Positions 1-5,217 of a stretch of 5,440 nt of DNA are shown piece after piece. Below the pieces are notes generated by a model that saw only the letters and a list, made by a program, of their open reading frames with translations, did not search any database and had not been told where the DNA came from. This stretch comes from Pseudomonadota bacterium (lineage in GTDB: Bacteria; Pseudomonadota; Gammaproteobacteria; Acidiferrobacterales; Acidiferrobacteraceae): positions 1 through 5,440 of the forward strand of contig JAJZZU010000206.1 of the NCBI GenBank assembly GCA_021797365.1, given 5' to 3'. Each line of letters opens with the position of its first letter. The stretch's first letter is position 1. The translations under genes were made by a program, and so were the position numbers.

Positions 1-22
1 GCGCCCGCGCGCGCCCATCCGT

Positions 23-37
23 GCAAACCTGGTTTGC
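23..37. repeat. Perfect inverted repeat, operator-like
   Basis: GCAAACC and GGTTTGC flank a single central T, giving a 7-bp perfect dyad. A short dyad of this size fits a dimeric regulator binding site or a small hairpin. No neighbouring gene start is visible to tie it to, so its role is unknown. A chance dyad cannot be excluded. Confidence 0.35.
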
Positions 38-51
38 TTAACGCCCAATGA

Positions 52-72
52 GGCGCCGTTTCTTTCGGTGCC
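52..72. other. Small hairpin with 7-base T-rich loop
   Basis: GGCGCCG (52-58) pairs with CGGTGCC (66-72), with one G-T wobble, around a T-rich loop (59-65). Neither side is followed by a clear T tract, so it is not a classic intrinsic terminator. It lies 15 bases after the palindrome at 23-37. Confidence 0.25.
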
Positions 73-282
73 CTTATCATAGAACTTCCGCAAGGCATCG
101 CCCGGCTCCGCCGCCGCGATACCGCGCACCCATGGCGTAGCGGGATGCTTCAGTCGTGCCACAGGCCGCGAGACGCACATCGAGCGGCGCCCAGGCGGCG
201 ACTTCCGAAGCCAAACTCGGGAAGCGCACGCTGCAAGACAGGGGCAACCCGCGATCCCCGGGCGTCTGACCATTCCATTACC

Positions 283-318
283 AGAGCATGCAGTTTCGGT
301 CACCAAGGCCCGTGCTCT
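283..318 (-). terminator. Weak stem-loop downstream of the permease gene
   Basis: AGAGCATG (283-290) pairs with CGTGCTCT (311-318) over 8 bp with one wobble and a 20-base loop. It starts about 70 bases beyond the permease stop in the direction of transcription, where a transcript end would be expected. No T tract follows on the minus strand, so this is only a candidate end structure for the exporter operon. Confidence 0.2.
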
Positions 319-389
319 CGCCGCTTGTCCGTGCGAGCGATCCCGCCCATGCCGGACCTTACGCTGACTGACGAATACGGCGCGCCGGT

Positions 390-1142
390 TCAGATCTCCA
401 TCCGAGAGAAGAAATGCGCACCCAGCATGAAGATCGCTACCGTCACCCCCCCTAAAACAGTGAAATCGAGGGCAAGACCGAAGACGCCATGTCCCAAGAG
501 AAAGATGCGCAAAGCGTCTACGCCGTAAGACAGCGGATCAAAGCGGGCTATGAACCCGAGACCTTTCGATCCCTGGGCGATCGGAAAGAGCGCGCCGGAA
601 AGAAAGAAGACCGGCATCCCCAGAAAGTTGATGAGGAGCTGGAAGCCCTGCATATCCCGAAGCCGTGAGGCTACGACCAACCCTAACCCGCTAAAAAGGA
701 GTGCTGTAAGGAACATCACCAGAAGACCCAGGACCATGCCGGTCAGAGACACCGGCCGAAAACCCGCAAGCATCGTAATGCCAAGCACGAGGGTGCCCTG
801 CATCATCGCCACCGTGGCCCCACCGAGCGCGCGCCCTCCCATGATCGCCAGACGCGAGACCGGTGCCACCAGCGTTTCCTTCAGAAACCCGAATTGTCGG
901 TCCCAGATGATCTGCATGCCGTTGAAAAGCGACACAAACAGGATGGACATACTGATGACGCCGGGCACGATGAACGCAAAATAATCGCCCTGCCCGGCCC
1001 TGCGAAAGATCGGCCCGAGACCGTAGCCAAGCGCCACCAGGAACAACAGCGGTTGGGTTAAGGAACCTACGATGCGCGATCGCGAGCGGGTGAATCGCTT
1101 CACCTCCCGCAGCCACATCACATAGATCGCCCTCACCTCCAT
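390..1142 (-). CDS. ABC-2 type permease of a DrrB-like exporter
   Basis: This is the membrane half of a two-component ABC exporter in the inner membrane, of the ABC-2 (DrrB/NodJ-like) family, 250 residues, which is normal for the family. After a basic N-terminus with REVKRF and RSRSR (about 12-23) there are roughly six hydrophobic segments, near 27-46, 56-76, 105-128, 133-157, 167-187 and 222-245. The cytoplasmic-loop motif GFLKETLVAPVSR (85-97) and the late motif DPLSYGVDALR (202-212) are typical of these permeases. The gene follows the ATPase gene by 7 bases, so the two are surely co-transcribed and probably translationally coupled. The substrate cannot be read from sequence: relatives export drugs, glycolipids or polysaccharides. 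The start was chosen because the RAIYVMWLRE segment looks like a conserved N-terminus. An unusually strong Shine-Dalgarno match overlaps this ATG (see findings), so a start 7-8 codons later is possible. Confidence 0.93.
   Translation of the reverse strand: MEVRAIYVMWLREVKRFTRSRSRIVGSLTQPLLFLVALGYGLGPIFRRAGQGDYFAFIVPGVISMSILFVSLFNGMQIIWDRQFGFLKETLVAPVSRLAIMGGRALGGATVAMMQGTLVLGITMLAGFRPVSLTGMVLGLLVMFLTALLFSGLGLVVASRLRDMQGFQLLINFLGMPVFFLSGALFPIAQGSKGLGFIARFDPLSYGVDALRIFLLGHGVFGLALDFTVLGGVTVAIFMLGAHFFSRMEI
1133..1140 (-). promoter_or_regulatory. Perfect 8-base Shine-Dalgarno match overlapping the permease start
   Basis: The minus strand reads GGAGGTGA, beginning at the last base of the chosen ATG (1140-1142). 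This is fully complementary to the anti-Shine-Dalgarno end of 16S rRNA. The nearest downstream in-frame starts are GTG at 1119-1121 and ATG at 1116-1118, with 14 and 17 bases between GGAGG and the start codon, longer than usual. It either marks an internal start or arises from the Met-Glu-Val codons. Confidence 0.35.
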
Positions 1143-1149
1143 GGGTCCA

Positions 1150-1959
1150 TCAACGGCGGCGGCCGCCCCACAACTGGCGCGCCTGCCGCAAGCGGTCCAC
1201 CGAGCCGCCCGCCTCCTCGCGCAAGGTGTTGCCGGTCAGGGCCAGGAAGGCGCCTTCCAGCGAGTCCGTCGCCGTCTTGTCCTTCAGTTCTTGCCCCGAG
1301 CCTTCCGCGACGATACGCCCGTGGTCAATGATAGCGATCCGTTCGGCGATGTTGTCCGCCTCCTCCATATAATGGGTCGTGAAGAACACCGTGACGCCTT
1401 CGTTGCGATTGAGATTTCTTACATGACCCCAGAGGTGGTTGCGCGCCTGGGGGTCGAGCCCGAGCGTGGGTTCATCCAGGAACAGGATCTGCGGATGGTG
1501 GAGCAAGCCACGGGCGATCTCGAGGCGCCGTTTCATGCCGCCGGAGAACTCCCGCACCAGGCTCCTCTTTCGATCCGCGAGATCGACCAGCACCAGGAGT
1601 TCTTGTATGCGCGCGCGGCGCGTGTCCTTGGGCACCCCATAGAGAATGCCGTGGAACTCAAGGTTTTCAAGCGCGGTGAGGTCGTCATCCAGGGACGGAT
1701 CCTGAAACACGATGCCGAAGGCGCGCCGTACGGCATCGGGATGGATTGCGGGGTCGTATCCGGCTACCCGTATCGTGCCTGATGTCGGACGAAGAAGGGT
1801 GGTGAGCATCTTGAGGGTTGTCGATTTCCCCGCTCCATTTGGTCCAAGGAACGCGAACACGCTCCCCTGGGCGACGGAAAATGTCACATCGTTCACGACC
1901 GCGGGATTCTCGCCGAAGCGCTTGGTCAGATGCTCGACTGCGAGGATGTCCATGGACAT
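1150..1959 (-). CDS. ABC transporter ATP-binding protein, DrrA-like
   Basis: This is the ATP-hydrolysing half of the exporter, a cytoplasmic protein of 269 residues from this start. All nucleotide-binding elements are present: Walker A GPNGAGKST (39-47), Q-loop glutamine in VFQDP (Q86), signature FSGGM (138-142, the usual DrrA-type variant of LSGGQ), Walker B ILFLDE (158-163) with catalytic E163, D-loop GLDP (167-170) and switch histidine H196 in TTHYMEEAD. The order and spacing, and the SLEGAFLALTG segment near the C-terminus, match daunorubicin-resistance-type ATPases. A basic tail of about 25 residues follows. The frame stays open upstream to 2169, but family alignment puts the start at 1959 or at the ATG two codons later (1953), because the extra N-terminal sequence is not domain-like. 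No Shine-Dalgarno sequence precedes either ATG. The permease gene follows directly. The function is certain, the substrate unknown. Confidence 0.94.
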   Translation of the reverse strand: MSMDILAVEHLTKRFGENPAVVNDVTFSVAQGSVFAFLGPNGAGKSTTLKMLTTLLRPTSGTIRVAGYDPAIHPDAVRRAFGIVFQDPSLDDDLTALENLEFHGILYGVPKDTRRARIQELLVLVDLADRKRSLVREFSGGMKRRLEIARGLLHHPQILFLDEPTLGLDPQARNHLWGHVRNLNRNEGVTVFFTTHYMEEADNIAERIAIIDHGRIVAEGSGQELKDKTATDSLEGAFLALTGNTLREEAGGSVDRLRQARQLWGGRRR

Positions 1960-2379
1960 CAGTCTATCACAGACGCGGCACCGGTAATGGTGGAGGGAAC
2001 CCCAAACTCGGTGCCGATTTCGGCAAACCATCTCTACCGCCTTCGTAGACCCATCCTGTATAGAAGATCGCGCCCCATCGAGCAGACCTAAGCGTGGTCT
2101 ACGGCCGGATCCGGGCGTGGCGCACATCGCCGAGCCAACCGACACACCACCCCATCGATACGATACCATCCGTCAGCGGCTTACGACGAAAGAACCGGTG
2201 TCTGTCGTGTCACGGCGCAGACGAGATCATGCCGTTCGAGGCGGCAAAGACATCCGCCGGCCCGAATGATCCCGCCTCTCCGACAAGCCCCTACGTGGCA
2301 CCTTCCGCCGCTGATCCGGGCCCTTTATTCTCGGAACCCCGCGGTTACGTGCGCAAACCTCCCTAAAAAGCGATGACGA

Positions 2380-2432
2380 CGCGGTCCTGAAACGCGGTAA
2401 GTTTGGGCCCAACGCATGGGCTTTGGACCGCG
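2380..2432. other. Two-level stem-loop
   Basis: CGCGGTCC (2380-2387) pairs perfectly with GGACCGCG (2425-2432). Inside it, GCCCA (2407-2411) pairs with TGGGC (2417-2421) around a 5-base loop. The 19 unpaired bases on the left and 3 on the right make it asymmetric. There is no T tract, so it is not an obvious terminator. It may be part of a structured RNA, a remnant of a repeat, or chance in GC-rich DNA. Confidence 0.3.
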
Positions 2433-3030
2433 ACGATCATTGGCCTCGGTCGACCTGGATACTTGCGTAGGGGAAACGGCGCCCCAGTAGGCTGATCCGC
2501 GCCTCACGAAACCCAGAGGCTCACTGAGATTATACGTGATTCCCCACCCATACCCGCAAGCTGCCACGACTGGAAACAAGCTACCTGGCTCGAATCCTGG
2601 TCCATAGGCCTGACGGCGGACTCCATTCATTCCATCATCATATAGGCTACCGCCATCGCCATACGACGCGGCAAGTTTACTGTCATGCGCCACAGATCCG
2701 GCCCTGACATTTTTCAACGGACAAAGATCACGCGAGCCTCTGACGCGTCTTGGGCAAATACGATTCTCTCGGGTCATGATCCCCTGCGAACCTCCCGCCG
2801 TGCTGGCCATGGCGACCCTTTCCGTTTAAACATATGTTTTTGGCGGCCTGCGGGCGACTACCCGGCACATGACTATCATGACCGCGATCGGCACGGCCTG
2901 CGCTTTTGGCAAGGTGTCGCCGAATTGCCATTCACTTAAGCTATCCTTATGCCGAAGCCGTGAGATACCTGATCGGTCGACCCGACGAGCTGATCGCGCT
3001 TTGATGGTTACAGGAAGCAACCTGACGAAA

Positions 3031-3035
3031 AAGGA
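3031..3035 (+). promoter_or_regulatory. Ribosome binding site deciding the methyltransferase start
   Basis: AAGGA lies 7 bases before the ATG at 3043, an ideal spacing. It is only 1 base from the ATG at 3037 and lies downstream of the ATG at 3004. This favours 3043 over the other in-frame starts (2869, 3004, 3037). Confidence 0.6.
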
Positions 3036-3042
3036 TATGTAT

Positions 3043-3762
3043 ATGGTCCCGGAGCATTTCGACCCTCACAATGAGCCATGGCTTGATGAACGAACACGTC
3101 GGCGCCTCGCTGGGGCAGGCCAGGGCATTGATGTCGCGAGCCAACGCGCGGATGACCTGGACGAGCGCTGCCTCGCCTTTCTCGATGCACGGTTTGCGCA
3201 AAACCCCACGACCCGCCCATCGGCTTTGGATCTGGCCTGCGGAAGAGGCGGACAGACATTGCGCATGGTGGCCTGCGGCGCCCTGGTTACCGCCGTGGAT
3301 CGGCATGACCACGGTGCGGACATCCAGCGCGCCTTAAGCGGACGTCTTATTCCACAGCCACCGCACTTCATCCAGGCAGACTTCCGGGCCTTGCCCGAGG
3401 CCCTGCCTGATGCGCCCTATGATGCCATCATCTGTCAGCGAGCCATTCATTACCTGCGATACGCCGAGGCGGTCACGGCCGTACGCGCCTGGACCCATTA
3501 CCTCAAACCGGGCGGCCGAGTGTTTCTTTCGGCCTCGGGATTGAACTCGGAATTAGGGCGCCGATATCCTCATAGGGACCGGCCGGTGGCGGAACGCTAT
3601 GGCTACCTAGCGTCGGACATGGCGGACCGGCACGCCATACAGCAACCCGTGTGCCTCTATGAGGCCATGGACCTCGTGGATCTTTTGCATGCCGCCGGGC
3701 TTGGGGTTGCCGACGTCTTCCTGTCCCCATTTGGCAACGTCAAGGCCATGGGTTTCATCTAA
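3043..3762 (+). CDS. Class I SAM-dependent methyltransferase
   Basis: This is a predicted cytoplasmic methyltransferase of 239 residues with the Rossmann-like class I fold. The glycine-rich SAM-binding motif I is ALDLACGRGG (61-70). The acidic end of strand 2 is AVDRHD, with D86 placed to bind the ribose hydroxyls. QADFRALP (111-118) would contact adenine. YDAIICQRAIHYL (126-138) is motif IV-like, and LKPGGRVFLSASG (154-166) is the usual post-motif segment of Methyltransf_11/25-type enzymes. The N-terminal 60 residues are polar and carry HFDPHNEPWLDE, probably a lid or substrate region. The acceptor (small molecule, protein or nucleic acid) cannot be told. No NPPY or PC motif for base methylation is present, and no restriction partner is nearby. 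The start follows the AAGGA site. The gene stands alone between two long gaps, so its context gives no hint of pathway. Confidence 0.88.
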   Translation: MVPEHFDPHNEPWLDERTRRRLAGAGQGIDVASQRADDLDERCLAFLDARFAQNPTTRPSALDLACGRGGQTLRMVACGALVTAVDRHDHGADIQRALSGRLIPQPPHFIQADFRALPEALPDAPYDAIICQRAIHYLRYAEAVTAVRAWTHYLKPGGRVFLSASGLNSELGRRYPHRDRPVAERYGYLASDMADRHAIQQPVCLYEAMDLVDLLHAAGLGVADVFLSPFGNVKAMGFI

Positions 3763-4189
3763 GGGCGTCTATACACCTACGATCAAGGGGGCCGTAAGGC
3801 GGTATCTTTTACTAATTAAAGATTCCCATGGCAAAGGTGCTCGCGCCCTTATTGCCGTCACAGGTGCCCGCACAAGCCACGTGCCGTCGCTAGATAATCC
3901 CCACAACTCATGTGAACCAGTATCTCCCAGAGAGAGGGCCGCGATCGGGCACGACGGATGGCTTGTCCGTTGGTGTCACCATTATCGCGCGTCCATTCGC
4001 CAACGGAGCCCCAAAGGACTGCATGATGGCGATCGCGCAAGCCCCGTCTGCCAGTTTCTATCGGCCGGATCCGTCACTTACTGTCTTAAATCCTTACAAT
4101 TTGTGGCCCGCACGCGACCCAGCGAATTGCCTGATCGCACACACGCTACGCACCCGCCCGGACCGGAGGCTGGCGGCCCGCTCTCCCAG

Positions 4190-4206
4190 TCCACCTCTTC
4201 GGTGGA
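4190..4206. other. Perfect 6-bp hairpin
   Basis: TCCACC (4190-4195) and GGTGGA (4201-4206) flank a 5-base TCTTC loop. It is not followed by a T tract and lies far from either flanking gene, so no role can be assigned. Confidence 0.25.
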
Positions 4207-4514
4207 TGGTTGCATTACCGTGGGCACGGCAACCCCTGCGCGGCGCAAAGTCTTCAATCCTGTCCCTTGGGCCGAAACGATATGCGCATTCATCTTACAC
4301 AAACTCGCGAATCCTTCTGCGGTCGTAGCAATATCATCGAATACTGGCGTCCCCAATATCGCGAACCCCTCTTGCCCCCGCGTACCCACACCGCCACACT
4401 CCGCGCCTCCTGAGGGGGTATTGACGCGTCCATGCGGGCCAGCTAGCGTAAGCGATCCCTGTGGAATGTTCGGGAGCATAACGGCTGACGATTCTTCATA
4501 CATCATAATGGATG

Positions 4515-4520
4515 GGGGGA
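4515..4520 (+). promoter_or_regulatory. Likely ribosome binding site of the DsrE-like gene
   Basis: GGGGGA lies 6 bases before a GTG at 4527. It supports this GTG over the in-frame ATG at 4512, which has no Shine-Dalgarno sequence upstream and would itself overlap this purine run. Confidence 0.5.
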
Positions 4521-4526
4521 AATATC

Positions 4527-5051
4527 GTGCGTACCTATTCCTTGCAATGGCATCAGGTCTTGGTGGTCGGCATGGTCATGGCTCTTCTGGGGTTGCCGAA
4601 AGCGTGGGCGCTACGTTATGGTCCCGCATCCTATAAAAATTATCCGGCCTTTTACAACAGCCATCCCTTGCCCACACCCTCATTTTTCCGTGGGAAGGTA
4701 TTGAAGGCCGTGATCGAGGTCGACAGCGCCGCGCCCGCCCGGTGGAATTATGCGGTGGCCGTGCTGAGCAATATCGAGAAGGCGTTTGGCGGAGATCCCC
4801 GACGTTATCGCCTGGAGCTCGTCGCGTTCGGGCCGGGGATACGCATGCTCTCGGTCTGGAACGACGCCCATAATCGCATGCCGCTTGAGAGGCTTGCCGC
4901 CCATGGCCTGAAGATCCGCGCGTGCCACAATGCCATGCTCGCCAATCACCTGGTGCGCAAGGACATCTTTGCGTTCGCGCGCATAGTGCCAGCCGGCGTC
5001 CTCGAGGTCGCCCGTAAGGAGATGCAGGGCTACGTGGCCCTGAAGCCCTGA
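4527..5051 (+). CDS. Secreted DsrE/DsrF-like family protein
   Basis: This 174-residue protein has a Sec-type signal peptide (basic start, hydrophobic core VLVVGMVMALLGLP at 11-24, cleavage after KAWA at 28), so the mature form should be periplasmic. The rest fits the DsrE-like family (COG1416 type): strand KAVIEVD (60-66), a helix NYAVAVLSNIEKAF, then YRLELVAFGPGIRML (94-108), a conserved cysteine in KIRACHNAM (C133) and the ending IVPAGVLEVARKEMQGY (153-169). In characterised DsrE/TusD proteins a cysteine carries sulfur during trafficking. Here the CHN-type cysteine is present, but a sulfur role for exported members is unproven. GTG at 4527 is chosen for its purine-rich ribosome site and a well-formed signal peptide; an ATG start at 4512 would add five residues. 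The gene is transcribed alone and converges on pgsA. Confidence 0.85.
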   Translation: MRTYSLQWHQVLVVGMVMALLGLPKAWALRYGPASYKNYPAFYNSHPLPTPSFFRGKVLKAVIEVDSAAPARWNYAVAVLSNIEKAFGGDPRRYRLELVAFGPGIRMLSVWNDAHNRMPLERLAAHGLKIRACHNAMLANHLVRKDIFAFARIVPAGVLEVARKEMQGYVALKP

Positions 5052-5062
5052 GGTGGCGCGAC

Positions 5063-5099
5063 CTGGGGGTGGGTGCGGGCGCCCGCCCCCACGCCCCAG
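5063..5099. terminator. Strong GC-rich hairpin between convergent genes
   Basis: CTGGGG (5063-5068) pairs with CCCCAG (5094-5099), GTGGG (5069-5073) with CCCAC (5088-5092), and GCGG (5075-5078) with CCGC (5083-5086). That gives 15 bp with one bulge (5093), one mismatch (5074/5087) and a GCGC tetraloop. It begins 11 bases after the DsrE-like stop codon. There is no T tract on either strand, so if it ends transcription it is an atypical terminator. It could serve both converging transcripts or protect the 3' ends. Confidence 0.55.
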
Positions 5100-5140
5100 C
5101 CATATGTTCGCCTGCCGTGGATGCCCTTCGTCTTTAATAC

Positions 5141-5174
5141 GGGTCCCGCAGGCCCCTGCTCAGGGGACTGACCC
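5141..5174. terminator. Second hairpin, downstream of pgsA
   Basis: CCCCT (5153-5157) pairs with AGGGG (5162-5166) around a 4-base loop, enclosed by an outer pairing of GGGTC (5141-5145) with GACCC (5170-5174). In the pgsA direction it lies about 45 bases past the stop codon. No T tract follows, so termination is only possible, not shown. Confidence 0.35.
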
Positions 5175-5217
5175 ATATCCGTGCGCGCGGAATGCCCCCC
5201 GCTACGCACCCCGCAGG

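Larger units (their letters stand above)
1..389. other. Region downstream of the exporter operon, no supported gene
   Basis: No gene can be supported here. The minus-strand frame whose codons fall on 1-3, 4-6 and so on is free of stops from the window edge up to about 537. It contains a locally protein-like run (about 20-145, including DALRKFYDKGTERNG). The possible ATG at 178-180 has no Shine-Dalgarno sequence, and farther upstream the translation is rich in Cys, Arg and Pro and unconvincing. The plus-strand frame from 145 to 528 runs into the antisense of the permease gene and reads like non-coding translation. The region also holds a perfect 15-base palindrome (23-37) and hairpins at 52-72 and 283-318. 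It may be an intergenic spacer, or the edge of a gene continuing to the left. Confidence 0.5.
1960..3042. other. Long gap between exporter and methyltransferase, no recognisable gene
   Basis: This stretch of about 1.08 kb lies between the divergent exporter operon and methyltransferase gene, and must hold the promoters of both. No reading frame in it gives a recognisable protein. Long open stretches exist on both strands (for example 2325-2810 minus, 2094-2366 plus), but none has a ribosome binding site or convincing composition. Three things stand out: a hairpin at 2380-2432, a minus-strand stretch at 2437-2640 that reads protein-like across two frames, and a short protein-like tail ending in TGA at 3002-3004. 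Decayed genes are the simplest reading, and I could not identify the ancestors. No clear -35/-10 pair was found for either flanking gene. Confidence 0.6.
3763..4526. other. Gap between methyltransferase and DsrE-like gene, no supported gene
   Basis: No gene can be supported in these 764 bases. Two overlapping opposite-strand frames stay open: plus 3659-4636, which starts inside the methyltransferase gene, and minus 4078-4506. Neither has a Shine-Dalgarno sequence. The minus frame shows little more G+C in third codon positions (about 60% by eye) than the region as a whole, unlike the flanking genes. Its translation has no motif I recognise. An AT-rich patch (3801-3823) follows the methyltransferase gene and might hold a promoter or transcript end, but no good hairpin-T-tract or -35/-10 pair is visible. 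A perfect small hairpin lies at 4190-4206. Confidence 0.55.

Noticed and set aside
550..984. 144-codon plus-strand open frame inside the permease gene
   Set aside because: It is antisense to the permease, whose membrane segments and motifs are clear; its translation has the typical composition of a shadow frame.
1141..1782. 213-codon plus-strand open frame opposite the ATPase gene
   Set aside because: It is antisense to the conserved ATPase motifs and has no ribosome site or recognisable domain.
2094..2366. 90-codon plus frame containing CLSCH, a CxxCH heme-binding motif
   Set aside because: There is no signal peptide, no ribosome site and no distal methionine ligand in a cytochrome-like setting. 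The rest is Pro/Ser/Arg-rich low-information sequence, so the motif is most likely chance.
2529..2534. Perfect TATAAT on the minus strand
   Set aside because: No matching -35 hexamer at 16-18 bases (only TTGCGG at 19), and no gene begins downstream on that strand before 1959.
2560..2630. GGCTCGAATCC resembling a tRNA T-arm
   Set aside because: The flanking bases do not form the 5-bp T stem on either strand, and no acceptor or anticodon arm can be drawn.
3790..3818. Intrinsic terminator after the methyltransferase gene
   Set aside because: The possible stem (GCC/GGC or CCG/CGG) is only 3-4 bp and the T run (TTTT) is short and separated from it.
4504..4509. CATAAT as a -10 element for the DsrE-like gene
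   Set aside because: Transcription would start inside the ribosome binding site at 4515-4520, and no -35 hexamer is correctly spaced (CTGACG at 4485 is only 13 bases away).
5100..5217. Possible tRNA genes downstream of pgsA, as in E. coli
   Set aside because: No T-loop consensus or cloverleaf on either strand; only the hairpin at 5141-5174 is present.
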